DNA of 64,000 nt from Calamus simplicifolius (GCA_900491605.1 UESW01004626.1:194654-258653), one strand, 5' to 3'; counted from the stretch's first letter, positions 21,759 through 34,710 are shown. The notes: generated from the sequence alone by a model not told the origin. Numbers and translations are program-made.

Positions 21759-23032
21759 TGTTGGGTAATGGGCCAAAATAGACCCTAAATACCCTAATGG
21801 GCCTTGAAAGCCCATTACCGCCTTATGTGTGTGAATGAGAAATTGCGGGGACATTTAGTCCCATATCGAAAAATCAAGAAAGGAAGGTTCACTTATATGG
21901 AAACCACTTCCTTGAAGCTTAAGTTCCTTAGGCTCACCACAAGTGGAGAGCTTGAGGGTGATGCATCACCCTCGCGCACGCGCACGCACGCGCGTGTGCG
22001 AAGGGCGCAATGGGCGCTTTGTAGGCGCACTTTGCACTTCGCACGCGCGCATCGTCGCGAGGAGCTTGAGGGGCTTTAAATTTTTTATAGATCAAGATGA
22101 TCCGACGGTAGAGATTGATCGGATCAAGATAGGGGCTGAGATCAATTGATCGTTGATCGATCGGATGAAGGGTCGAGATGTGGTGATCAAATCACAATCT
22201 TGATCACGATCCAACGGCTGACATCCGTCGGTTGACTAGTCAAGTTGACTAGTCAACAGGTCGGTTGGTTGACCAGTCAACGTGTCCATTCGATCGTACG
22301 GTTGTGATAAGCATCCGCTTATCTGATAACATGATCATCAGATCACAATGATGAAAAGGCTTATCAGGATAAGGATAGACTTATCTGATCGGCTGATCTT
22401 CAGATCACAGCCATGAAAAGGCTTATCCGATAGCCTGATCTGAAGATCACAATGTCTAAAGGGCATATCAAGGGTGATAAGCCCTTAACCCTCACATCCT
22501 TTGATAAAGAATTTAAATTTAATTCGTAGGGTTGCTTCCAAGGGGCGTAGGGTTGCTTCCAAGGGCGTAAGGTTGCTTCCAAGGGGCACCTAAAAACATA
22601 TAAATAGGACCCTAGACCCTCTCATTTCATAATCCCAAGCCATTCCGAATTGAGTTCAATTTGAATCAATTCTAGTCTTCTTCTCTCTTAGGCATTTGCA
22701 TACTTTCCTAAGGATAGTATAGCAATAGTGCATTGAAAAGAGAGTAGCATTCTTGGTTCGAAAGTTTTGGTGAATTGTAGTGCTGCTTTCATCAAAAGGA
22801 GACTGTTGTATCCTGGGAGACAATCGTCATACTGACCGTAAGCACCATTGCGGGACGAAATTGTCTTAAGGACATAGAGTGAAACTCTAGCCTCAGTCTA
22901 ATTCATTAGGTAGCCACCATCTGCCACCGTAAGCACCATTGCGGGACAAATTGTCTTAAGGACATAGAGTGAAACTCTAGCCTCAGTCTAATTCATTAGG
23001 TAGCCACCATCTGCCAGACATACCCACCAACA
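21759..23032 (+). repeat. 3' LTR of copia element 1, with internal duplications
   Basis: Same family as 16129-17207 but about 195 bp longer. It has a direct duplication of about 90 bp near its end (22836-22925 and 22926-23014), a threefold GTAGGGTTGCTTCCAAGG motif at 22527-22585, and a longer GC-rich CGCACGCGC segment at 21970-22060. Its TATAAAT is at 22599-22605. Confidence 0.92.
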
Positions 23033-23043
23033 GTTTGTTGGCC

Positions 23044-23303
23044 TGGGACTCTTAGGATTTCAGGGACTCTTCATATCCCTCTAATGGATCTATTTATCCC
23101 GATCTATAAGAGAAGATCTAAGGTGTCTTCTGTGAGAGACGCGAGAGTTTACGAAGACAAGCTTCCCTTTCTCCTCTTCCTTCAATGGCATCGCAGCTTA
23201 GGGGTATGGATGCACTGGGAACTCTGATTGCCCCCAACGACCAACGATCCGCTGCTTTCATTATCACCGAAATAAGATATGTTTCATGTTTATGGCTCCT
23301 ACA
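23044..23303 (+). repeat. 5' LTR of copia element 2
   Basis: 260 bp, alignable to 29767-30034 through the shared ATCCCGATCTATAAGAGAA and GATGCACTGGGAACTCT segments. The divergence is clearly higher than between the LTRs of the Tat-unrelated LARD element at 33384-41247. Confidence 0.85.
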
Positions 23304-23318
23304 ATTGGTATAAGAGCC
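23304..23318 (+). promoter_or_regulatory. tRNA primer-binding site of copia element 2
   Basis: ATTGGTATAAGAGCC directly follows the LTR end. It differs at one base from TGGTATCAGAGC, the usual initiator methionine tRNA primer site of plant copia elements. Confidence 0.8.
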
Positions 23319-24899
23319 TCACCGGTCATCACCGATGAGGATAGAGGATGCTAGGACCAGACACCTTCATCTGCCCTCCTACTGCGACACCCATGGCCGC
23401 AGCAGGTTGCATAAAAAAAAAGGAATATGGGAGGTTCCGCTGCGGCCATGGGTGCCGTAGCGGACCTCGGTTTGATCAGGATGAAGGGAAGGGTCCATCA
23501 GATCCTAGCCGATGGCTGGGAGTTTTCTCTCCGGCCGTCGTTGGAGATCTCTTCCCCTTCTTCCCAGGCCGTCGGTGGCCGGGGATGACTTTCCCCATCA
23601 CCCTGTCTCGGAATCATCCACGTAACACAGGCCATTCTCACGGCCTGGGGTCACTAGACCTATTCTAGCGACCGGCGTTGATCCTACCGGTTGCTGGAAA
23701 TTGTCTGGCTTCTTCCTTGACCGCTGGAGGGCCGGGGAAGCCCCTGCTTCCACTGCACGCATGGCAGATGCAGGGTTCTATCACCATTCTCTGGCGGCCA
23801 ACGAGGCCTTGCATGTTGCCAGAGTCCGATCTTCGAAGGCCGCTGGCCTCTTCCTCGACCGTTGGAGGGCCGAGGATGTCTCGTTCGCCGCCATGAGGGG
23901 CGGCGGCGGTCCATGCGTCTGAGGGACGTAGCTCCGACGACCGACGATCCCCTCTTTGATGACTGGAGCTCCCTCCGGAGCTCCGTCATGGCCGCCGAGG
24001 GGTCGGGATGGCCGTGCGCCAACACCGTCTGGGAGGCGAGCATAGAGATGTTCCATGAATTTACAAGTGGCACCACCCATAAATTCACAAAAGTCCAGGG
24101 GCTTTTTTGTTTGCTGTGTGTTATGGGTGGCATTACTCGTAAATTCACCGAACTCCTAGGGGCATTATGGTCATTTCATAATTCAAATAAAGTCAAAAAA
24201 AAATCAGGGGATAAATATTATGATGGCGTGTCAAGCCACATCATGTGGGCCCATACACATGGCACTTTGTGCGTCTACCATGTGTGGATGACGTGGCAGC
24301 TATGTGTCAGGCCATGTGTCGATTCCAGCTGACATCAGCTACCTACATGGCGTTTTTATGATTTTCTAGGTTTTAAAAATTATAAAAAAATATAAAAATC
24401 ATAAAAAAATATAGAAATTCAAAAAAAATTATTAAAAAATCTAAAAAAATTCATAAAATTATAGAAAAATCTAAAAAAAATTAAAAAATTCTAGATATGG
24501 CATGATTATTTATGCTATATGCATATATTATCATTGTCATTCTGTTTGAATTTTTATGATTATTTTTTTTGAATTCATAATTATTTATGCTTAGTGTATA
24601 AATATGGTTTATTCATAATTCTGTATATTTTTTATTGACATAATTAATTTATGCTTAGTGCATAAGGAAAATTTATGAATATTCTGTAAACATATTATTT
24701 ATATGGATTAAATAGATGTGCTTTATGAAAAATTATCAGATTTTATGTTCCATCCTATTAAATGAGTGATGATTATGAGCTTAGCGATGTTTTTGATCTC
24801 ATTTATAAGAAGAAACATTCGTAATCTGATTATTTTTCTTGATAATTGTATACACTGATATGTGCCTGATGCCCATACCTTACTTGACTGAATATAGTG

Positions 24900-27800
24900 A
24901 TGGCCTCCAAATCTGTAATAGACGATCTCAACAAAGGTGAAAAGCTAGATGGACAAAACTATAAAATATGGCATAGAAAAATCCAATACTTGCTGAATGA
25001 ATTAGAAGTCTTAGAGACTCTGACAACTAGTATGACACCACCAGTGCCTGGCACTACTGAGTAACATCGCCTTGATCAGGAAGCCTATGAAAATTGAATC
25101 AAAAAAGATCATTGTACATACTTTACCATGTTGAGCAGCATGCACAATGTTCTTATTGGCAACTTTGAGCATTGCCAGACTGCTCAGGATATGTGAAACC
25201 AGCTCAAGATCCGGTTTGGTCAAACTTTAGCCACAAGGCTACATGCCTTGAACTTTAGATTCATGCAATATGTCAAGGATCCTAATTATTCCATATCAAT
25301 CCATCTTTGTGTGATGGAAAACATGATTAGGGATATGAAGGCTACTGGAGTTGACCTTACTGATGAGCAACAGGTTCTAGCAGTGATTCGTTCACTGTCT
25401 GACCCTCAATGGAGTCAAATGAAGCTCTTGATGATTCATAGTGAGCACATCAAGATTTTTGAAGACATTGCTCGTTACCTTGAGCTAGAGGATGAGAGAA
25501 TTGAGACTTTCCTCCCTTCAGCCTATGTGGTTACTAATGAGTCTTTGAGGCTCAAGAACAAAAAAAAAAAGGAAAGGCACGTAACAGGAGTACACTAGGA
25601 TATAAAGAAAAAACTGTGACCAAACCAAAAAGAGGATGTCGGGGGGACAAGAAAGATATGATAAAGATTAAGTGCTACAACTGTGGAGCAAAAGGTTACT
25701 TTGCTCGTGATTGCACTGAGCCAAAGAAGATATGCTCCATATTCAGTCCTCTCTTTGTTTGTTCATATCATTAGTTGCTGACACACTCCTTGATTGGATT
25801 GTAGATACGGGAGTGAACAAACATATAGTGCGAGATCAAGCTGGTTTTATGGATTTTCATCAGATACCTGAAGATACCCAATTTGTTGTACTTGGGAATG
25901 GTCTGTGTAAGCATGTTTTGGATGTAGGAGAATACTGTGTTACGCTTCATGGTGAACATGTGTTGATCATATATGATGTTTTATATATTCCAACTATCTG
26001 GTATAATCTTTATTCTGTTCTTGCCCTGTTGGCACTTGGTTACACTTTTAGTTTTTTGGGCGACCATATGTTAGTCTATCTAAATGGTGTTTTATCCTTT
26101 TATGGATATTTATCACAAGGGTTCTTTAGACTGGATGTTGAATTGTGTACTTCTTAATCCTCATTTTCTTGTGCTTCTATTTCTGCCTGTGATGGTAGTT
26201 TTCTTTGGCATATCAAACTTGATCAAGTGGGCCAAGATAGGATGGCACAAATGACTAAAGCAGGGCTATTGGGTCCTCTTACCAAGATAAGTCTACCTAT
26301 GTATGAGTTTTCTAGCGAAAAAGTATCAAGAAAGCCTTTTGGTAAGGCTACTAGAGACTCTCACCCATTAGAGTTAGTTCACTCTGATATCTGTGGACCC
26401 ATGAGTGTTAAGACATGCCATAGTGCTTCCTATTTCCTCATATTTATAGATGATTTTTTATGATTCGAGTATGTGTACCTGATCTTCCATCGCTATGAAG
26501 AGCTGGATTGTTTCAGACGATTTTTGGCTAAGGTGAAAAATCAGAAGAAAAGGTTTTAAAGACTCTCCGAACTGATAGAGGCCGTGAATATCTATCTGAG
26601 TAATTTCAATGGCTCTGTGAGGAAAAAGGGATATGCAGGCAGCTTACTATTCCTCAGACACCGCAACAGAATGGTGTTGCCGAGCATCGAAATAGGACTT
26701 TACTAGACATAGTTAGGTCGATGATGGCGCAAGCAAATCTTCCAATCAGTTTCTGGAAAGATGCACTATTGACTATAGCCTACATCCTTAACCGTGTACC
26801 TAGTAAAATGGTACCCTTTACTCCATATGAGCTATGATATGGTGCGCGATCCTCTATGGATCATTTGTGCCCCTAGGGCTCAGCAGGATATATGCACAAC
26901 GCCTCCCATAAGTTAGGAAAGCTAGGTCCAAAAGCTAGCAAAAAGGTGTTTATCAGGTATCCTGAGAATTCTAAGGGTTACATGATGTACGATGCAAATC
27001 ATGATGGAGGGTTGACTGAAGTGGAGTTCAGAGACGTTTATAGAGAATGGATTTTCGAGCATTGGTAAAATTAGAAAGGACCTGTCCCTATATGAGTTAT
27101 AGGAGGACATTCCTACTATCTCTAGTGAGGGAGGAGATTTTCAACCTGTCTCAGAGATTGCCATAGATAGTCAAATGCTAGGCCTAGTGAGTGTACCACA
27201 CCAGACAGTGGGAGCGCACAAGCTAAGCCTAGTAGGAGCTCACCCATGAGGGTTGATGCACTACCAGTGAGCGGTTCTCAAGGTTCAGATATATAGTTAC
27301 GGAGAAGCAAACATGGTCATATTCCATGACGATATTTTGGGATTAAAGGAAATGTATTTCTCTGTACTTCGTTAGATCCAGATGAGCCTGCTTTTATGCT
27401 TTTATTGAAGAGGTGCTCACTTCACCTGCTCATAGTGAGTGGCTAGTTACTATGGAAGATGAAATGGTATCGATGGCTAAGAATTATGTGTGAAACTTGG
27501 TAGACCTTTTGCCTGGACGCAAATCTATAGGAAACAAGTGGGTTCTTAAGATAAAGCGCAAGACTGATGGGTCAATTGATAAGTACAAGGCTCGTCTACT
27601 GGCGAAGGGCTATACCCAGATGAAAGGTGTAGACTTTGAGGAGATATTTTCTTTTGTAGTGAGATTTGCCTCCATTTGCTTGATCCTAGCTATTGTAGTC
27701 CATTTAGATTTGGAGCTACATCAAATGGATGTTAAGACAACATTTCTTAATGGAAGCCTGGATGAAGAGATCTATATGGATCAACCTTTGGGCTTTGTGA

Positions 27801-28952
27801 CCAAAGAACAGAAGGGCAAAGTGTGCCACCTTAGAAGATCCATATATGGTCTCAAGCAGTCATCTAGGTAATGGTACCTCAAGTTTTATGAAGCCATTAC
27901 ATCAATTGGCTTAGATATGATTGAGGAGGATCACTGTATGTACATTAAGAATCAGACGATAGGATTCTAATTTTGGCGTTGTATATGGATGACATCCTAA
28001 TAGCTGGGAGTTCTATAGGGATGATCAATGCTACTAAGGAGTGGTTGTACTCTATTTTTGAGATAAAAATATGGGTGAGGCGAATTTTGTACTAGGAGTG
28101 AGGATCCTAAGGAATCGTGCTAAGAAGTTTCTTGGTTTGTCTTAAGAAACATATATTGAGAAAATCTTAAAACGATTCTGAATGCACTATTCTAAACCCG
28201 TAGATACCCCAATAGAGAAGGGTTATACTTTGAGCATCGATAGTGCTCTAGAATTGATGAGAAGAGAGAAAAGATGAGCAGAATCCCCTATGCTAGTGCT
28301 GTAGGGAGCTTGATGTATGCTATGTTGTGTACTCGCCCCGATATTTGCTTTGCAGTCGGTTTGGTTAGCCGATACCAAAGTAATCTAAGACTTGCTCATT
28401 GGGTTACAGTTAAAAGGATTTTTCGTTACCTTTATGGTACTGCCAATCTCACCCTATGCTATCAGGGTGAAGATTTGAGATTAAAGAATTTTTGTGATTC
28501 TAATTGGGCTAGTGATAGGGACGAGCTTAGATTCACCACATGATATGTGTTCATCTTTGGAGGTAAAACTATCACTTGATGCAGTAAGAAACAAAGCTGC
28601 ACCACCATGTCTACTATGGAAGCCGAATATATTGCTTGTTCGGCTGCTATTCAGAAAGCTATAGCTGAGAAGGTTCTTAAGGTGACTCGAGATATCAGCT
28701 AACGCACACGAGGCTATTCAGATCAGTTCTGATAGTATGACATCATTACAATATGCTAAGGATCCTAAGTACCATAGAAGGACCAAGCATATTGACATCA
28801 GATATCACTTCATTCGGGATATGGTCAAGCAAGGAGAAGTTATCCTAAAGCATATCTCCACTGGCAGGATGTTGGCTGATCCTCTGATGAAGCCCATTCC
28901 TAGGGATGTGTTCCAAGCTCATGTGAGGAGTTTAAGCCTGTATAGAGTTTGA
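24900..28952 (+). pseudogene. Copia Gag-Pol remnant (element 2)
   Basis: Gag begins at ATG 24900 (MASKSVIDDLNKGEKLDG). The zinc knuckle at 25673-25714 reads CYNCGAKGYFARDC, with Tyr in place of the histidine. The protease motif is DTGV rather than DTGA (about 25803). Integrase (26227-26900) is open only in pieces, including VHSDICGP. RT begins near 27497 (NKWVLKIKRKTDGSIDKYKA) and holds MDVKTTFLNGSLDEEIYM; its YMDD motif near 27986 is out of frame. RNase H pieces lie at 28274-28680, and the C-terminal TKHIDIRYHFIRDMV segment at 28780. Numerous stops and indels make it non-functional. Confidence 0.88.
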
Positions 28953-29743
28953 CAGGCCAAGATATGTTTCAAACTTATGTATGAGTTTGTGCCTATTATT
29001 TTTGTTGTCTGACATGGATTGCATGAACATCAATGACTACGCGTTAAAGTTTATGAAATATTTATTTCATTATTATGATGAGTTCATATTTATAGGCACA
29101 GATGTGTATAAATATCACAGGCTTAGATCAGTCCACTCATACGGGTGATCACCCTGACACTTTTGTAGTGGGCAAGATGAGACTAAAGTAGCCATTATAG
29201 ATGCTTGAGTAGCAATGCATGAGTTATAGATTGCATAAGTTACAAAATGGGCTACATAAATTATAATTGAATAGATTATAATCAGAGTCGCCTCAGTTTG
29301 GACTGGGATGAGACTCAGCAGAGTCAAGTATGGAGTACATACATGCGAGTATAGTGTATGAATATTGATATGTTCATAAATCTGTACTAAGCCTGTTATA
29401 GCCGAACTGAAAGCATTGGTGTGTGCTCAAGTCAGGCAACGTTGTGACGCTTGGACTTGTGTTCGTACGGTGTTTGAGTATGACATGACCCATTAAGCGG
29501 AAGCTCCATCATAGCATGTATTATGTTGCATATGCTAAAATCGACCCTATAAGGGGTAATGTGATATATTCTCTCTCCGTTATCATGTGAGCCTTACAAC
29601 TATGCAGTGTTCTTAGACTTAACCTATACTATGAAGTTAGAGTTCAAGATGACTTCCTTAGCCTTGTCCTCCAGGGTCATGGAATTGATACAGCCACAAG
29701 AGATGAAAGATTATTGGCCTCGGTGCCAAGTCAGCGCCCACAC

Positions 29744-29784
29744 AAAATCCTAAGAGTCCTATGAGATGGGACTCTTAGGATTTT
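29744..29784. repeat. 16-bp perfect inverted repeat at the 3' LTR edge
   Basis: AAAATCCTAAGAGTCC at 29744-29759 is the exact complement of 29769-29784, with a 9-base loop. The right arm is the start of the 3' LTR, so the stem straddles the LTR boundary. The 5' LTR has no such partner arm. Confidence 0.85.
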
Positions 29785-30034
29785 AGGGACTCTTCATATC
29801 CCTCTAACGGATCCGCTCTCGTATCTATCCCGATCTATAAGAGAAAATCTAAGGTATTTTTTATGAGAGATGCGAGGGTTTACGAAGACAAGCTTTTCTT
29901 CCTCCCCTTCCTTCACCGGTACCGCAGCTTAGGGGTGTGGATGCACTGGGAACTCTGGTAGCCTCCGACAATCGATGATCCGCTGCTTCTGCTGCCGCCG
30001 AAACAATGTATGTTTCCTGTTTACGGCTTCTACA
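29767..30034 (+). repeat. 3' LTR of copia element 2
   Basis: 268-bp partner of 23044-23303. It ends CTTCTACA before AT-rich host DNA. Confidence 0.85.
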
Positions 30035-31111
30035 TAATTATATGTTAATATTTAGTCAGGTTGGTGGTTTAATTAGCATGCTATCAAAATGATTTAAAGT
30101 TTGTTTGTTTTGTGATTTCGAGAAGAATGCTGGGATTTTTAGCCATGCCTTTTGATAAAGGTCAAATTTGTGGAAGAAAATCCATACTTTGAATGAATTG
30201 AAAATCATTGCAATTTCTCACAATGGTGCCATTTTATGAATGTATGCATTACTAGCATGGTGAATGTTAATCAGCAAACTAAATTTATGCATGCATAATA
30301 TACTGCTTGGATATTAATCAGGTTTGGTAGTCTGTGGAGAATATCTTTGTATGTTTTTTATCATAACGAAAAAGAGCTAATTCAAAATATTGGCATGCTT
30401 CTTAACAAGTAATGGCATATTATGTAAAGGAAATTTGAGTACACATACATGACTTGGTCAAGAGTTGATTACAAGGAAGGAGCAGTCAAAGACTAGGTAA
30501 CTATTTCGTTATTAGACATATTAAAATCAAAGGACTAGAAGGTAGAACAAAAATTCTAGGGGCTGCAAGCTAGATAGCAGTGAAGGTTAAGGGAATGAAA
30601 GATCAGCTACTCTAAAAGGGATTCAAAACATAAACAGAAGGGGTCTAAATAAGCCCTTAAAAGTACAGATGTAAAAATTACCTTCACAGCAGTATCAACT
30701 AATCTTTAGTTCAATGCATGTCATACTAAATCCAGTCCCTGTGAAAAAAAACATTAACATGTGTGGAAAAAAGAGAAGATCCAAGTAAATGCAGAAGGAA
30801 AACCCTATATTTGAAAGATTTCACTCCAGCTTGAAGATAGTGATCATATCATTGGAGCCATTGCTCGCTGGTTCTAAGTTTCCTTAGAAAGCTCCAAGTC
30901 CCCTTAAGTTGATGAGGACTTGGAGCCTAATGGAGGGCATTTTAGTCATCAAAATTTCAGGAGAGCATTTTAAAGTTGCCACAACTGCATGTAGACCCAA
31001 TTCATTGACATTGCCATGGTTGTGTATTATATGTGGATCCCATTTTCCAAACTAATTGGCAAAGTGTTGGAATGATGCATTTGTGGACCATGGAGTGATA
31101 AGAACATGGTC
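30035..31111. other. Non-coding stretch, no gene recognised
   Basis: AT-rich DNA between the copia and LINE elements with only short open frames. It holds no recognisable domain, repeat or RNA gene. Confidence 0.5.
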
Positions 31112-31155
31112 TTTTTTTTTTTTTTGGTACAGATGGGTGATCATACCATTTTAGG

Positions 31156-33383
31156 ATGAGTCAAGTCCGAAATATCAGAATACAAAATTTGGGTCATAAC
31201 AGGAGGGCATGTATCTCCTTGCTTTCAGCTCTAGAATCCGAAATGTTTGGTGACCCTAGCGGTGATCCAGTCAGCCACAGAGTTGGCTTCCCTATAGATA
31301 TGCCAAATCAGGACGCTCTAAACTCCCTGAAGAATGGATCGAATATCGATAATCAAGGGGTTGGATGGCAAGCAAATGCTGGGGTCCTGACAGAGCCAGC
31401 GGATAACAGTGATAGAATCCCCCTCGATAATAAGACAACGGGCATCCAGAACACGGGTGGCACAGGAGATACCTGCCTAAGCCATAGACAGCTCGACCAG
31501 GGGCACTGATGAGTCAAGAAGGCTGAACCCACCAGCAGTCAATAACTCACCATTCGGCTTTCGTATCACAAAAGCTGATCCAACAATTCTACCCCAAACA
31601 CTTCCATCAAATTGATTTTAAAAAATTCTAGAGGTGGGGGCTCCCAAAAAATAAAGACTGTATGCCAGGGCAGCATGGGAGTTCCAGAGGTCAGGGCTAT
31701 CAGAATCAAGATTTGTGTAATGGAAAGTGTGCTCCAAAGCTAAGGAGAAGGCTATCCTGATGATCCTGTAGAAAGGAGCTGTCTCATCAGTAAACACCAG
31801 CTGGTTTCGAGATAACCAAATCTGATTAGCAATATAAGCCCTTACAGTAACCTTCTGATGGATTCCCCATTCCAAGTCCCGCTTGATGAACCCCAAAAAG
31901 AAGATTCAGGGAGAAGAAGTACCTACATCCCAGAGCCGATTATCTAAAATATGCCATATCTGTCTGGCTCTGAAACATGTGAAATAACATGATCAATCGA
32001 CTCCTCCTCAAGGCTACATAACAGGCAAGTGGGCTGGATGCTCAAACCACGCCTTGAGAGAAGGAAGCAAGTGGGAAGACAGTTCCAAGCCAGCTTTCAA
32101 AAAAATAGCCAAACCCTAAGGTGAGTAGGGAGATGCCAAATCTATGCTACATCCAAAAATTGTTGGGACTGTGGCCTATAGATCCTCAGGAGGTCCCTAA
32201 TAGGAGCTCGAGATAGACAGGATCTCCTCCAAACCCTGACATCGGAGGTATGATTCGGAATGAGAGGAGTGGATAGAATGCGATGATAAAGGTCATCCTC
32301 GAAGAGAGTGGAAAGCAAAGGGTAATGCCAAGCGGAATGGTCCTGAGTGATTAAATCAGAGACTCTCATACCACTAGGGATGGTAGTGCTGACAAAGATA
32401 GGCCAACGAAATAGGGAAAAGTCTGCAATCCACGTATCCCGAATAATATCCATCGAGAGTCTATCACCAATCATCTATGAGATGTTGTTCTGAATATCAG
32501 AAGCATGCCGGCAAACCTCTTTCCAAAAGAAGGAATGCCCTCAAGTAGGCTGAGGATCATCAAAAGAAATTTAGTCTCCATACTTGGCATGCATGAAGGA
32601 GCTCTACATATAGTGCGATTCAAGCAGAAACTGCATGGCGTGCCTAGCAATCAAAGCCTCCCTCCAAATAGTAAGGAACAAGATCCCCAACTCCCCCTTA
32701 GTGATCGAAAGATAGACAATGTCCCGAGCCACAAGGTGAATACCATGTCTATCATGCATGGAGGCCCAGAAAGTTTCTGAAATATCTCTCGATCCTCCTC
32801 AAGAAAGTTAATGGAATAGCTGCATTAGATAATAGATATAGAGGAAGAGATGAAAGCACATATCGTAAAAGAGTAATCCTCGCCATCATAGAAAGATTAG
32901 TAACATGCCAGCCATCCAAACGATCATGAACACACCTCTCTAGGTCACTAAAGTCAGAGCATCAAGGCCGTCTCCTCGTAATAGGAATTCTCAGATAGAA
33001 AAGTCGGTCTGCAATAACCGATATACTAATGATTTATGTAATAGCCCCCCTTAAAGTAGACATTATCAAGGGGCTAAAGCAGATAAAGGATTTGCTCAGG
33101 TTAACTTTCTTTCCAGAAGCTCGACAATAAGACTGAAGAATAGAGGCAAAAGTGATGGCATTACTTATCGAAGCCTTACCTAGGAGGATGCAATCATTGG
33201 CAAATAGCAGGTGGGATAGCGAGGGGCCCCAGAGCCTCGTGCTATAAGGAATCAAACAAGAGCTCTGTTGTGCCTGAGATAGAGCCTGCGATAAAGCATC
33301 TGCAGAGATGATGAACAAAAATGGCGAAAGAGGACAACCTTGCCTCAATTCAACCTCGGAGTGAAAGTAATCAGTTTGGCCCC
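31156..33383 (-). pseudogene. LINE RT C-terminal half and RNase H
   Basis: It begins next to the insertion with the motif RQGCPLSPFLFIISADALSQ (33348-33289). The catalytic loop near 33200 reads FANDC where FADD would be expected, so the second catalytic Asp is lost. The thumb, zf-RVT and RNase H (ARCLIIEGDSITVIRWL, about 31400-31450) follow with many stops. RNase H at the C-terminus is typical of many plant L1-like LINEs. Confidence 0.85.
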
Positions 33384-33664
33384 TGATGTGGCTGATCCAA
33401 CGCCGTTAGAGAATCGTGAAGGAAGAAAACTGACGGAGCCCCCCTTCGGCCTCAGCTCCCAACACCCATCCACGGCATTGCTCTCGCCATAACGAAGAAA
33501 GAGAATAAGAAGTCACGTTATGTGCATGGGTTTCCCAAAGGCCACCTTACGTCATTAATGTTCGGTCGAGTCAATGGGCTGGAGCCTTTAATGGTGCAGA
33601 AATGGTCATAATGGCTTGAAGAGCATTTAATGGAAAGAAGTGTCGCGAGCATCTTGCTTTGGCT

Positions 33665-34710
33665 CTCCTTCTCAACCCCGGGGCCGACCCCTCCAGGGCC
33701 GACCCCTCCTGGGCCGACCCCTCCAGGGCAGACCTCCCAGGGCCGACCCCTCCAGGGCCGACCCCTCCTAGGCCGACCTCCCAGGGCTGACCCCTCCAGG
33801 ACCGACCCCTCCCAAGGCCGACCCCTCCAGGGCCGACCCCTCCTGGGCCGACCTTCTAGGGCCGACCCCTCCAGGGCCGACCCATCCAGGGTGGACCTCC
33901 CAGGGCCGACCCCTCCAGGGCCGACCCCTCCTAGGCCAACCCCTCCCAAGGCCCACCCCTCCAGGGCCGACCCCTCCTGGGCCGACCTCCCAGGGCCGAC
34001 CCCTCCTGGGCCGACCCCTCCAGGGCGGACCTCCCAGGGCCGACCCCTTCAGGGCCGACCCCTCCAGGGCCGACCCCTCCTGGGCCGACCTCCCAGGGCC
34101 GACCCCTCCAGGGCGGACCTCCCATGGCCGAACCCTCCAGGGCCGACCCCTCTTGGGCCGACCTCCCAGGGCCAACCCCTCCAGGGCCGACCCCTCCAGG
34201 GCGGAACTCCCAGGGCCGACCCCTCCAGGGTCGACCCCTCCTGGACCGACCTCCCAGGGCCGACCCCTCCTGGGCCGACATCCCAGGGCCGACCCCTCCA
34301 GGGCCGACCCCTCCAGGGCGGACCTCCCAGGGCCGACCCCTCCAGGGCCGACCCCTCCTGGGCCGACCTCCCAGGGTCGACCCCTCCAGGGCCGACCCCT
34401 CCAGGGCCGACCTCCCTGGGTTGACCCCTCTAGGGCGGACTTCCCAGGGCCGACCCCTCCAGGGCCGACCTCCCAGGGCCGACCCCTCCAGGGCCGACCC
34501 TCTTGGGTCGACCTCCCAGGGCCGACCCCTCCAGGGCCGACCTCCCAAGGCCGACCCCTCCAGGGCCGACCCCTCCAGGGCCGACCCCTCCAGGGCGGAC
34601 CTCCCAGGGCCGACCCCTCCTGGGCCGACCCCTCCTGGGCGGACCTCTCAGGGCCGACCCCTCCAGGGCCGACCCCTCCAGGCGGACCTCCCAGGGCCGA
34701 CCCCTCCAAC
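33665..34710. repeat. GGGCCGACC 15/14-bp array in the 5' LTR
   Basis: Built from a 15-base unit GGGCCGACCCCTCCA (or CCTCCT) alternating irregularly with a 14-base unit GGGCCGACCTCCCA, about 70 units in all. The mixture keeps all six frames open for long stretches, giving Gly/Pro/Arg-rich frames of 200-360 codons that are not genes. The 3' LTR has the same array with fewer units. Confidence 0.93.

Larger units (their letters stand above)
16129..23032 (+). mobile_element. Full-length Ty1/copia retrotransposon, frameshifted
   Basis: The LTRs (16129-17207 and 21759-23032) begin TGTTGGG and end CCAACA. They enclose, in copia order, Gag, protease, integrase, RT and RNase H on the plus strand. A purine tract (TGTGGGGGAT) precedes the 3' LTR. 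Flanks GTCTG (16124-16128) and GTTTG (23033-23037) are a target duplication with one substitution. The polyprotein is broken at about four places (near 18450, 18515, 18690 and 19420), so the copy is not autonomous, though its RT-RNase H frame is intact. Confidence 0.93.
23044..30034 (+). mobile_element. Second Ty1/copia retrotransposon, heavily degenerate
   Basis: Short LTRs at 23044-23303 and 29767-30034 share the start TGGGACTCTTAGGATTT and the end CTACA. Immediately after the 5' LTR lies TTGGTATAAGAGCC, close to the initiator-Met tRNA primer site. Gag, integrase, RT and RNase H remnants follow on the plus strand with many stops. The outer flanks do not give matching 5-mers. The element lies 11 bases right of copia element 1, so the two are adjacent rather than nested. 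Confidence 0.87.
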
